Origin: Sweltsa coloradensis
Lineage: Eukaryota > Arthropoda > Insecta > Plecoptera > Chloroperlidae
Length of the DNA: 64,000 nt
Direction of reading: 5' to 3'
Assembly: GCA_024449915.1 (NCBI GenBank)
Contig: JAMZAV010000766.1
Span: 409,548-473,547 of the forward strand
In this document: positions 27,895 through 41,700 of the stretch, piece after piece
How positions within the stretch are numbered: position 1 is the first letter of the stretch
How the letters are laid out: every line of letters begins with the position of its first letter
Translations under genes and position numbers: made by a program
Notes under the pieces: model-generated
What the model saw: only the letters and a program-made list of their open reading frames with translations
Databases searched by the model: none
What the model was told of the DNA's origin: nothing

Positions 27895-30800
27895 TATCAT
27901 CATCATCATCATCATATTTGTTGCTCATCCGAGTCCATGCAATCAACTCATCATGGTCTCGGGTATCATCGTTGAAGTTCGGTCATGCTCGGTGTAAATG
28001 AGACTGGTTCTCACGCTCAGCCTAATTTATTCACCCTAAGACTTGAGATGTTTTAACGCTAGAAACTAAACAAACCGAATCCTTGTTACACAAATCTTGG
28101 TCTCGTTTTCCCACCGTTGTGTTGTGATGTGTGGTGAACTTCCTGCCTCACTTCACGGTCTGTGACTAGCGTAGAACACATGTCGTATGTCTGTCTGGCT
28201 TCAAGACTTGAGTCATCTTTATATGTTAGTAGCCTCCACACAATTATTTATCCGACGACATCTCGTCCGTCTACCCCTATGGGAGTCAGTCCTAAGACTT
28301 GGCGTCGTCTACGCCCGTTAGGAGTAGTCCCTTATATGCACGAGCCCTCCAGCAGAGTGCAGACACTCCTATCCTGCTCTCACACATCGGTTGCTCGCCC
28401 TCGCCCAGTCCCCATGTAACTCCTAGAGATGTCGCCAGTAGTTCTACAACCCCCCAATAGAGACGCGAATTTTTGAAAAAACGGCGGCCCGGACCGAAAG
28501 TCCCGGTTCTTTCGAAGACTATAAAAATCATGATAATTTTTAGACTTAGTAGTCATTTTAGACAACAGATTGTGTATTATGCGGTATTATGATGGTATTT
28601 CTTAGTTCAACTATAAAGGCCTATCGTTGTAACTGGCCCGAAAGCCCGGAGCGGCCCGGCCCGGCCCGAAATTTCAATGTCACTGTCCGTTCGAGCCAAA
28701 AATCTAGATCTACCCCCCAAAATGACCCTACACCCGCCTCTACCTCCACCATGTTGCATGCAAAGTATCTCTCTGAGGAACGTCACCAAACTCCCGCCAA
28801 CCCCCCAAGACTTGACCTCGTCCGACCGGACCCTCTTTCTAACACCACCCTCACCTTGCTTTCTGATGTACAACATTTATTATATAGTGATCCCAACGAA
28901 AGAATGCATATAGCTCGAAATTGTTTTCCCACATATAACAACTTTCAGCATCTAGCACACGGAGGAGCCTTTGTGTATGAAATAGAAATATCTTTTACCA
29001 ACACAAGCAAAAATTATCTGTGCTATATCACAGAGTTCCTCCGTGGGCTAGATCCACGCTAAGCTAGCGTGAATAGAGTTGTCAAAGTTGTTAAGTTGGG
29101 AAAACAATTTCGAGCCATCTACATTCTTTAGTTGGAACCACTATACAACAGCTGTTACATCTATAGATAGATATATATTTTTATTCACTTGGACTAGTAC
29201 AGTGTACAAGTATCACTCTTTGCACAGAAAGTGAATAGTCTATATTAAATAATAAAAAAGTGATGATGATAATAATAATAATAATGATTATGATATACAC
29301 AGTGTTTGTTTAACGGGAGTAGATGCATAATAACATTATAGTGGTATATAAACACATAATTGGATGAGCGTAGCGAAGATTCCATTTCACTACCGTACAC
29401 TGGAGAAAAAAACCCGGAGGTTTTTTCTTCTTTCTTTCTTTCTTTCTTTTTTTTGTATTTTTGTGTGTCTGTGAACACGATTCTGGCTAAACCAATACTC
29501 CAATTGCGATGAAATTTTATGGAGGTCTATGAAATCTCTGAACAAAGAACTGCACGGAGGGAAAAATCGATCAAAAAATTATTTCTCATAGAATCGCAAT
29601 TTTACGATTTTTTTTTATTTTTTAAAAAATTCTTCGACTTATAACATCTAGGCCTACGGTACATGCTTTATCCGATTGTAATGATTTTTTCACAGAACCT
29701 TAATTTTATGAATTTATATATTCGTGTGAAATTTGAGCGCAATCGAAAAATTGTTTCTTATGAAAATCGCAATTTTACGATTTTTTTCAATTTTGAACAT
29801 TTCTTCGACGAATAAAACCTACATGCCTTATCCGATTGTAATGATTTTTTTAACAGAACTTTAATTTTATGAATTAATATATTCGTGTGAAATTTGAGCG
29901 TTATCGAAAATTATCTATTAAAAAAATCGCAATTTTACGCTTTTTTCGTTTAAAAAAAATTACGCTCATCCATCAACGCGGCGGGACTTAAGCGTTTTCC
30001 TAGTTGATATGATATTGTGATAAGAATAGCTGATGGCACAGACAACAGCAATGATGTACGGTAGAACGTGTCTAATATACACATGCACAATCCAAGGAAT
30101 CGTGTAAGCACATATATCTATAGAAGTTTCTTACATTATTTCGGGTAAGGGAATATTTGATAAAAGTAGAAAACTAAACAAGTAACCAATTTCAGTGCTT
30201 GTTTGTGGTTAAACTCTAGATAATTTGTAAATATTTTATTGTTCTTACACTTCTTTTCTGTTTACCTGTTGGTACTCGACCTACTCCCCCACCCCTCCAT
30301 CACTTTATCCTTCTCAGTAGAGTAGAGTGACTGTAAACTAACTTCAACGCAACAAACTTGACTTATGGGGGATAAGTCCCTCGTGATCACCGCCTTTCGT
30401 GCCGACCAACTCCAGAACCCCCTGTTCGCGAGAGATCCCGTCTCACAGATAACCCCATGTTTTCCTGGCTACACTTTCCAACGTCGCTGCTTCCCAGAAG
30501 TAATTATCTTATGACGACCACGACCGCGAGCTAAACGGAACCATTTGTTTTTCATAATTTTCTTACATTAGTTCGCGGACTCACGAACCACTATTTGCCA
30601 TAGCCTGTTGAAAAATAGGGAGCATTTTGAGATGCTCTAAGTAAGTTTTTGAGTTTATTTGCATAAAGGGCACGTCAACCGTTAGGTCATAATGCGCCAC
30701 TCTAGCCTAGGGGATATGGGGAGGAACTTGCCATGCTGGTCAGAACCAGCCACAGTAGTGGGGTGGAGAGGGGGGTTCTCACGTCGTGGTCGTTATCGTC

Positions 30801-33800
30801 TTTGTCATCGTTCGTGTTGTCATGGTTGTCGTCGGGGAGGTCGTCAAGGGAAGGGGGAGGTACCCGATAACGACCGCCAGAGCTCGCCTCTAGTTTCAGG
30901 GAGTATTCTCTTGATTGCTAACTGATGTTTGCGAGATGGACTTTATCCTTTCCCTCGCCTTTTACGATTACCAAAGCCATGCTCTGGGCCAAGACCCCGG
31001 GCCCAGACGGGAACGAAAGTAAAGTGCTTGAATATGAAGTAAAACGACTCCTTCCTAGATATTTCAACTTGCTTCTTCTTTCCTTGCGTGTCCATTCAAC
31101 AAGTTCTTAACTCCGCTGTCGGTGTTAGGCCTAAGTGGGGGGACTGGTACCTGAACTCAACTCAGCTCTTCCAGCTTCATGCTACGTAGTCACATCTTAT
31201 GACAGCTATGATTCATCCATTAAATACATTTAATATCATTTTTATTTGTTAACAAAATTGTTGTGTTTAAATACATTGTTGTTGTAATGCTACTATTTTC
31301 AAATATGTACTATAATGTAGTTTATTGTAGTTTCCGCATCTATGTAATTAGATTTATTTAGTTGTCCTCCTTTGTAAATCAGTTTTATAACTGAATAGGA
31401 TAGACGTTAAATAAATAAATAAATAAATAAAGACAGCTAAGCCCAAAGCCCCCCAACATCAAATTCTACCATTTAATGGCGTAAAAGCGTTCTCCCCTCT
31501 GGACACCTTACAATTCTACTTTTAAGGGTAAATACCCGTTACTGTATTTAAAGCAAAGGTTAAGACAAACTTATTGTACTCAAACTGAACTGAACTGAAA
31601 GGCTTACAAGCTACATCCAAATCGAGAACACAAAACTTCGTCCCAGTCAAAGTGGACATTAAAAAATTTCGATTTTCTCCATAATCACCAACATAATAAT
31701 TCAATCGTTTATATACTAAGTTTTTTATTAATTCTCGATGTTATGTTCACATCGCGTGCTGCTAAACGATTCCTACCCCGTGTTTCCTAATCTTTCCAGT
31801 CTCTTGACAAATAGGCGCCCCTTAAGACGAAAGTTTTGTAAAAAAAAATTGAAATTTCCGAATGTGATTTCTTTATAAAGTCATTGGCACGGAACATGTG
31901 CATTACCAAACTTTATATATTAGCGAAGTGGGGGTGGGGGGTGGGGGGCATTACGACGTTTACTTCCGGGGTTCCAAATATAGAAGTAAATCTGCCACAT
32001 TGTGTTGTGTACGATGTAAAAACAAACAAAAATAGTCGAGTCTGGCAAACAAAGCCAAAAATTACTCAAGTTCCATGGTCATATGTATCATGGCCGTCCT
32101 ATTGAGCTACACCAAGTTTTGACTATACTCTTAACTATATGTGAGTCAGAAAATGTATGAGCATTGAGTATAGATTGTTTGTTTTTTTAAATGCCGTGGG
32201 AATTGACCCTGTTATAAAGGGTGCAATGTATGCCCCTCTTCAGGTGTCTTAACTAGGTATGTTGCTGATACGACGATTGTGAAGGGTTGTCCGAGGGCCC
32301 AATCCCTTGCGTTCGCATTAACGACTGAGGAAAACCTCGGTAAAAACCTTCAGTCAGGATTGCCAGTCTCGACGGGATTCGAACCCGGGACCTCCCGAAT
32401 CAGAGTCGAGCCACATGTGTTGGCCAATCTCTAAACTAAACGTGAGCCAGAATTCAGAAAGTATTAGCATCGAGTATGGATTGCATAGACTCATGGTCAT
32501 GGGTATTAGTGGGCAGGTGATGGAATCCTAGCCCTAGTCAGGTAGCTACCAGGAAACCTCCGGACTATGACGACGATGGTTACAGAAACACTTGTTCTTT
32601 CTGCAACGCTGAGCATATTAGACTGTTGACGTCATCGCATTGCTGCATGACTAGCACAAGTAATAAGCGTCTCGCCGAGTCAGCAACTTAATACTTAATA
32701 GCAAGGAAGAATGAGCAATATAAAATATGCAGTGATGGTGATATTTTTACCACGTCGAGTTACTCATACTTGGCGTTTTAGGAGCATAACCGCAGCTTTG
32801 AACGATACTCTTGCAAGGACACTCTTCAGTATGAGGAGATCAAGATATTGTTAAAATACTCTTAAAAAAACCGCAGCTTTGAACGATACTCTTGCAAGGA
32901 CACTCTTCAGTATGAGGAGATCAAGATATTGTTAAAATACTCTTAAAATAACCGCAGCTTTGAACGATACTCTTGCAAGGACACTCTTCAGTATGAGGAG
33001 ATCAAGATATTGTTAAAATACTCTTAAAATAACCGCAGCTTTGAACGATACTCTTGCAAGGACACTCTTCAGTATGAGGAGATCAAGATATTGTTAAAAT
33101 ACTCTTAAAAAATTACCCAAATTCACGATTTTTTCCCCTTTTACCATAATATACAGAATTAAAAATTCACCGACTTTTTACTATTTTCATGTAACCTTTT
33201 TCTTATGTCTAACAGACTCTATGACGACCTCTCCGACGCCGAGAACGTGAGAAAACAACCTGCCTTTATCTGTTTGTCCTCCAAGAGTCTTTCCTCCCTA
33301 GGCTAGAGTGGCGCATTATCACCCAACGGTCACCCTTAAACTACAAACTTAGGTCTAAACTAGGATGCGAAATACTACTGGAATTACTGTGAAATTGCAT
33401 TTCTATCTTCAGGTGTCTTATAACAAGATATAGGTTAGGATTGAAGGCAATGTCCGAGGGCTGTTTTTGACACTTATCCCTTGCATTGTATCGAACCCGG
33501 GACCTCCCGAATCAGAGTCTCGCGCTTTACACTTGAGCCACACCTGTCTGTAACTTCTATATTTCAAAATTGTTTTTATATCGTAATCCGAAGACTGTCA
33601 AGTGCACACAACAGTAGTCCCATGCAAGTACTGCTGTACTCCCATGCAAGTACTAGCTTTTTATTTTTATTTTTATTTACTACAATTCAGAAATTAAAAA
33701 AGATTAAATTAAAAGATACGGGTTTTTAGCGTTTTAGGTTTTTGATGCTACAAAATGCTAATTTTGGCGATTCAAAATGCTAATTTTACCAAAAATAATG

Positions 33801-35665
33801 TTTTTAATGCCTATTGAGAACTAGTTTATCAATGTATTTTAGCATTTTATATGACTGTATTGAATTGAAATGTTCCTATAATTCATCATTTACCATTAAA
33901 AGTGTAAGAAACACCCTACATTTAGGGTTTTGGTGGAAGGGAAACCAATTTAGGCTACAAAATGCTAAATTGGTCAAAATTAATGCTAAATATTCTAGAT
34001 TTAAATGCTAAAAAACGTACCTCTAACTATACTGTACACATGCAAGTACTACTGTACCCATGCAAGTACAAGTACATAACATTAATCGCGTGCGTTCGTG
34101 ACGACTGTCGGCTAATTATTCAACAAGTCTAACTCAAGGTTTACCCAGGACAATACGTGTAATGAGCATCTTATGCAACGTCCGCGACGTAGCCGCCCCT
34201 CGGCATTGGAGGATTCTGCGGTTAGGAGCCGCCCCTCGGCATTGGAGGATTCTGCGGTTAGGAGCGTAGCCAGGTCGAATTAGCATCACTTCGCAAACAA
34301 AATAAATAAAGAAGCATTAGTAAGCGTTTCCAAATAACAATTATAACGTGGCCTCGTGTTTTGATGTATTTATTTCAACTCTGTTCAGCTACGTCACGTA
34401 AATCAAATCTCCTCCACTATTAGTGTGACGTGATTCCATCATGGCCGCCCATAGCAACGCATAGCAACGGCCAGCTTTGACTCCAAACACTATGGGTAGA
34501 ATTTTGGACGGTCTCTCAAAGGTATATTTGCACTTTATGGATGGCGTATTTTCCCTCAATTAGTTCGACACTATACTACTACGAGGAAAAAATATAATCA
34601 CTTGAATAATTCCATGAATGTTTGAATGCTGTATTTTCATTAAAATATAGGCCTAGTTTGTTGGTTATGTTTGCATATTTTACAATATGTTTAAAGCTTA
34701 GATTAACGTATCAATTATTTTTGAGTTATTATATTCAAGCTATGAGTCTATGAATTTTTGCTGTATTTGGTTACTGCAAGCTTTATTGGATGAGCGTAGC
34801 GAGCGAAGCGAAGATTCCATTTCACTAAACTGGAGAAAAAAATCCGGAATGTTTTTCTTTTTTTCTTTTTTTCGTATTTTTGTGTGTTTGTTAACACGAT
34901 TCTGGCTAAACCGATACTCCAATTGCGATGAAATTTTCTGGAGGCCTTCGAATTCTCTGAACTTAGAACTGCCACGTTTTTTATAGCGCAATCAAAAAAA
35001 CTATTTCTCCTGAAAATCGCAATTTAACGGGGTTTTTTTTCGATAAAAAAATCGACTTATTACACCTACATGCTTTATCCAATTGTAATGATTTTTTCAC
35101 AGAACCTTAATTGTATGAATAAATATATTCGTGTGAAATTTTAACGCAATTGGAAAATTATTTCTCATAAAAATCGTAATGATACGATTTTGTTCGAGTT
35201 AAAAAAAGAAATCTTTGACTTATAACACCTACATGCTTTATCCGATTGTAATGATTTTTTCACAGAACAACAGAAAATCTGCATAACACATGGCAGCTCA
35301 ATGCACCAATTACGCTCATCCAACAACGGGCCTGAAAAAGCGTTTGCGAAGCTTCCTAGTTTATTTAATTTAATTTATATTGTTATTTCATATTCTCTCT
35401 AAGTTTTGAATCCTGTTGTGTAGTGTAGGCCATCTAATACCCCTTGGACATTATTCGCTATTATTTTTTTCAGTTAAAACACCAGATGACCTAGTTGTTC
35501 CCCTGAAGAGGGTCACTCTGATGTGTACCCTACAGGTGGCACCAATGAAACAAGTTGTTTTCTAAGAGTACAAAACAAATGGTACTAGTCGGTGCCAGTC
35601 ACAGGATCTAGTGCACACTGGATCACACCAGTGCTCGCTGTACTGTGCGGTGCAACAAACACTCA

Positions 35666-35704
<39 letters not shown>

Positions 35705-38700
35705 TTGGATGGAAGAGAAGGCTTAACAGGCCTTAATCCCGCCATCAATAAAGACGACAATCAAATCTCTCTCTCTCTGATAAGACTTATGCAAATTATT
35801 TAAAATCAGGACTGACCAAGAAGCCTCCCAAATACTCAAGTTAAGAGTTTGCTAAATAAAACAAGAGTTCTGTGCTTTGTGGAAAATGACTACATAGAAT
35901 TAACTTTTTCTTTCTTATATATTTTAGTAGTCTTGGTTAAATAAAGTTTAATTTAGTTTTGTAACAACATTAAGTTCACTCATTTTTACCTGACAAAATT
36001 AAACAATAATATGTAACATTTTGATTTGTTGATTTTTAGATAATTAAACACACACATAACAAAAACTTGTAGAAATACAGCCAAACCTTACACACTCAAA
36101 AGAAATGAGATCTAAAAAAAGGGCCAAGCTCATCTACCCTTCCACATAAACGTACAGTGTCCCATAACAGCATCCTCGAAAAGCTTGGCAAAATAGAATT
36201 TGCGATTATTAATTTAAACGAAATAGTTCATCCAAGTTCTTTTTTCTAATTAATTAAAACGTAATAACATGCAAATTTTATTTTGCCAAGCTTTTCGAGG
36301 ATGCTGTTATGGGACACTGTACGTTTATGAATTAAGAATGCGCAAATGTGGAAGGGTAGATGAGCTTGGCCCTTTTTTTAGATCTCATTTCTTTTGAGTG
36401 TGTAAGGTTTGGCTGTATTTCTACAAGTTTTTGTTATGTGTGTGATCTCATTACTTTTTCAAGTTCCATTGCAAAATTATATGTTAAAATATAATAATTT
36501 TATCAAAGTTGATTTAATTTCTATGGTATTAGCAATAACAATATAGGATGTAAAATATCTAGACCCGGATTCATGTACATCCTGGGTATAGGTGGTATAA
36601 CCATGGTATAAACGACGGTATAAGGACTGGACCCCAATTCTTGAGTTTCGTGGGAGATGACTGTTGAAAACGCAATTTGAAAACGAAGTCGTTTTTCGTT
36701 TGACACTTTAAAAAGATATGCGTATAGCAATTAAAGAGCTCGAAAAAGTTCTATATTTATTCTAGATGGCAGTGCCTTCATAAACGCGGGCCAATCGAAA
36801 GACGAGTTGCGTAAAATGATTTGATTGTTGCAATTATGTAAACAAACAGATGAGCAAGCGCATATTATTTTGACACCTTGCTTCGACATTGTGTTTGTGT
36901 ATTGTGTGACAGAACTATGTTGTGCTGGCCTAGGGTTGGCTAGGCTTGCCAAACATGTAATGTAAGTAATAATTTTATCTAGTCCTATAGCCTAATGGAA
37001 CTTTAGACCTACACTGTTGTATATAAATAATTTTCTACATCTGGGCCTAGGTCAGGGACGGTTTCTGATTTGTTTTATGAGAGTATAATGACAACTTTTC
37101 TCATTTCACACATAGAAGCAAAAATTTAAAATGTCCGCCATTTGTTTACGTATCGCACTTTCCCGCCGTACTCTGCTTATACCGTCAACAAGTGTCAAGT
37201 AACTATGGTTACTTGTTGATTGTATAAGGCTTATTTTAAAACCTTTATTTGGAAGCCTTCCAACAAACTTTTTCAACTTTTTTTTTCAAAAGAGACTATA
37301 ATACTATAACCTTAATGTCCATGTAAAATATGAACATTGTAGTCCCACCCCGTCTGGTCAGAATCGCGGGCCGACGTATTAGATGTAAGTAGCAGTAGTA
37401 GCAGTAGTAGGAGTAGCTAACATCCTTAAAGTGATTTTGAGCATGTTTCAAGCCATTTTTTCACCAAGAAGGAATAATCGTACCCCAATAAAATTTGGCA
37501 TGTGTTGTCAGGTACCTAAATCCCCTCGATTGTGATAGTTTTCAAGTTCACATCACGTTACATGACGGCTGGGTAACACCTCGAAATCACCCCAACTCTG
37601 CTTGGTGTATAAGGTGCTTGAGTGTGTAGCGCACCGCGGCTTGGCTTGCGGCGCCCTAACGGGCACCTAAATTTCTGTTTTTGCAACAATATTTGTTATT
37701 TATATTTGGAAATTGAGATTCCTTGTAACATTTGTATACATGTATTTTTCCTATATTGTTCGAATAAAAGTCAAGTCTCTCTCTCCCCCCTCTCTATCAT
37801 CATATCATTATCATTATATGTTGTTCTATCAATTAATTAATTCAAACAATTTGCAATCATAATGTATTAATAAGAGACAATTAGGTAATTCCTATCAATT
37901 AATTTATAATGTATTATTATCATGCTGAATATCTTCTTGTAAAATTTTTGTTTTCACTTTTCATCAGAGAGTGCATCAAAGTGCATCTAAAAATTGGTTT
38001 AGTTTAAATAAATTTATAATTTTATGAAGTAGTTTCATGGTTCAAAAGATTTTTAGTGTAATATTTGATAAATATTCTATTATTTATGTATTTTTGTGAA
38101 ACATATTGTATTTTGAAGGATGTATTACTATTATGAAGCTGGTTAGATGTAAGAAAAGGCCTCATGGCCTTAATCTTGCCAGCATAAATAAAACCTCAAT
38201 CAATCAATCAATCAATCAATCTCTCTTTCTCTTATATTACATATATATATATACATTATTATATTATGAAATTGGAATCTAAATTGTAACATTTGTGTAC
38301 ATGTATATTTCCCAAATTGTTCTCTCTCTCTCTCTCTCTCCCTCCCTCTCTCTCCCCTCCCCCCCCACTAACACACTCCCACCTGACCCACTTGGCCCTC
38401 ACGAAACATTCGTCTATCACAGTAATTACAACCTACAAGTTAGAACTGATTACTAGGCCTCTGAGTTCGATTCAGCTCAGACATGCGATGTCTGCAATTA
38501 CTTTAAGAGCTGAGTGCACATGCGAACTTGTAGACCAGTTGCTTTGAGGATACTACGTTGTTAGCAGGGAATGCCGAACTCTAAAGTAGCGATTTGGATT
38601 TATCGTACTTTTAAAACTCGGGTAATTTACCGGCTAATTTACCGAAAAACGCGGTAAAATTTTGATTTTGTCCATATTGAGCATATTATCATAAACGTAA

Positions 38701-41700
38701 ATAGTTTTTGTGATGAGGAAGGTGTATTTCAATTAAAAGAGCATATATTCACCCTTAAATTTTTTGACTATTCCATACAAAGTACAAACTAAGCAATATT
38801 TTATTAATTTAATTATCGAATAAAATACAAAATATAAATTAGATTCGAATGAATGATTTAGTCTACTCAGCTAATGAAATAGACTGGAGTACCTAAATCT
38901 AGCTACAGAAAATCTATTTTCAGATTTATTGATTGAGTTTTTAAAAGTGTTATTTGACTTATTTCCACCTCATTCTTGTTGTGTAGGTTCTTATTCTTTA
39001 GATTTTAGAATATAATGATGGGAAATTCGAAAATTTTACCATTTTATCGACATGCTCGGAAAAATTACGGTAAATTCTCTGACCGGTAAATTTACCAAAA
39101 CAGTTACCTGTTGACTCAGCTAAGGGACACCTTGACTTGTACGATAATATCCAAGCCAAGTATTGATCGGACCGGTATCCGAACCCGAGACCTCCCGCAT
39201 AGGAAGCAGGGACCCACACAATCTAATACCGTAGGAACAAGTTGGCCTTGGCAGGTTTGTTTCGTACGAAAAAAACTTGTATTTTTTATTTTGTTAGCGC
39301 TTCTTAACCGAATACTTGGTGTGTGCGGTGTTCCACACTGAGCTGAATGCCAGCCCCAGCAGATGTGGGCTTCAAGTATCTTCTTACATCCTCGTCTCGT
39401 CTTGCCTAACCGCTGCGATGTGCCAAAATTCCTCTTACACGAGGCTAAAGTCTAAATACTTGCAACAATATTCTGCCGTTGAATAGCCCTCATGAAGATT
39501 TGATTTGAACAACAGATCAAAATCAACAACAACAAAATCACTATATTGCTTTAAAACGTTATTAGATGAAAACATGAAGTTGAAACTAGTAAATGCGTTA
39601 ATATATCCATTATTAGACTATGGCGATATTGTTTATATGGGAATACACGAAAATGTTGCAAATCATATCCAAATGGTACAAACGCAACAGTTAGGTTTGC
39701 ATGTAACATAAGAAAATTCGATCACATAAGCCACGTTTATAGAAAACATAAACTCCTAAAAATGAAACAGCGACGAATGCTACATTACCTTTGCAATGTA
39801 GCTAGAATCATTAGAAACAAACGGCCGGTAGACCTACACGAAAAACTAAAACTTATTAACCTACACCATAGCTACAATACACCAGACATAGAGATCTTGA
39901 AATCCCACTTTCATCGATCATCAATCGCTAGTACATCTTTCTCAGTTTCTTGCCCCAAAAGTTGTGGAACAAATTGCCTCAAGAGGTAAAAAAAGTATGT
40001 TATCACCCCATTTCTTTTCAAAAAAATATTGCCGACAGCACATCTTTGATAATATGCATTAATAACATGTACATTGATTCTAAATTAATTTTGTCATCAT
40101 AAATGTGTGTGTATTATTTTAGTTTGTCTGTTTAGTGTATAAGCTCTAAATCCTGTTTAGTTTATATTTTACCATCTGACTTCTTTTACATCTCTGCTTA
40201 TTACGGTAGTGTTTTTTTTTATGTTTCTTACCGTACTCTTATTTAAAGAATGTATTGTAATCCAATATAATATTATAATTATTATTATTATTATTGTTTT
40301 TATATAAAATCGTATATTACTAGAACTTTTGTCACAACATTGCTTGAAGGTAACTGTCATTATAATTTTTAATTTTTAGCTATATTTTCTTAAACTTAAT
40401 TTCTATATTGTGTTTGGTAGGACTAATATTAAGTATGTAGTTATACGTATTAATTTAATACAAAGTGAATTTGGATAGTAATGTGCGGACTATTCTCAAG
40501 AGAACATGCCATACAACGAACAATTTATCTGCGTTACCGCACTACTAGTTTATCTCTAAGATTAATTTTGATAATATCCTACATTAAATTAAGTTAAATT
40601 ACATATTTTGTTTATTTTAATAAGATTCTGAGTTGCTCACACTGGTAAGGTGGAAGAGCGAACACTGTTCGAACCTCGCCATTTTGTAAATGTAATGTAT
40701 TATTATTATTTACAAATAAAGTTCACTTATTATCAATATTGATCGCCTCCAAACTCAATTAAAAGAAATAATACAATAGACTTCACTCATGTCTTCAGTC
40801 AACACATTCATGTATATACATACAAACATTGTCCACATTTGAAAATCAGTTTTATAACTGAATAGGATTCATACATATTTACAAATATGTACAACGATTC
40901 ACACACAGAATATATTCATAATCATATTTATCATGTGTGCATAGTCATGTTTATGCAATTATAAGTATATTTTATATTTTGAAATTGTAAGTGTGACTGT
41001 GTGAGTAGGCATGGTAAATTGCAAATGTGGAACATGAATGAGTCCTCTTGTAAACCTGTCCAGGGTGAAATTCATGCCCCTAACTATAGGTATTATGTTG
41101 CGGATAGGACAATTGAAATTGTGAAGGGATGTCCGAGGGCTAAATCCCTTGCATTCGCATTAACGACTGAGGAAAACCTCGGCAAAAACTAAAAAACTTC
41201 AGTCAGGCTTGCCGGTCACGACGGGATTTGAACCCGGGACCTCCCGAATCAGAGTCGCGTAATTTGTCTGTACTGTAGACATTAAGTACATGACACACGA
41301 TACAAAGATGATGCTGCTACGTGTAACATCGGGTTTTGATTATGTTAAACGAAAGCAAAAGTGACTTCATAAGTGGTCGGTCGAGTTCTCAGAGAGAATT
41401 GACGTTAAATCTATTTTAATACCGAGTAGAGTTGATCTTTCCTTGTTTTATAGTCGTCCGCCCATTACCGCTCATCGTGTGGCTTTATGTCTTACGAGGA
41501 GGTATGTGGTCGGGTTCAGTGGCGGATCCAGGGGGCTCAGGAGGCTTGCCCCCCCCGAACTTTCCTTGTTTTATAGTCGTCCGGCCATCACCGCTCATCG
41601 TGTGGCTTTATGTCTTACGAGGAGGTATGTGGTCGGGTTCAGTGGCGGATCCAGGGGGCTCAGGAGGCTTGCCCCCCCCCCACCGAAATCCCAACTTTAA

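Noticed and set aside
27778..27975. Histidine-rich open frame
   Set aside because: Artefact of the (ATC)n tail of a SINE-C copy.
28589..29062. 157-codon open frame on the plus strand, among the longest in the window
   Set aside because: No recognised motif, overlapping open frames on both strands, compositionally biased, and deep inside a repeat-filled intron. No splice or start evidence supports a gene.
32788..33112. Regular repeat with constant spacing as a CRISPR array
   Set aside because: Whole 81-bp units are repeated with no variable spacers, and the sequence is eukaryotic.
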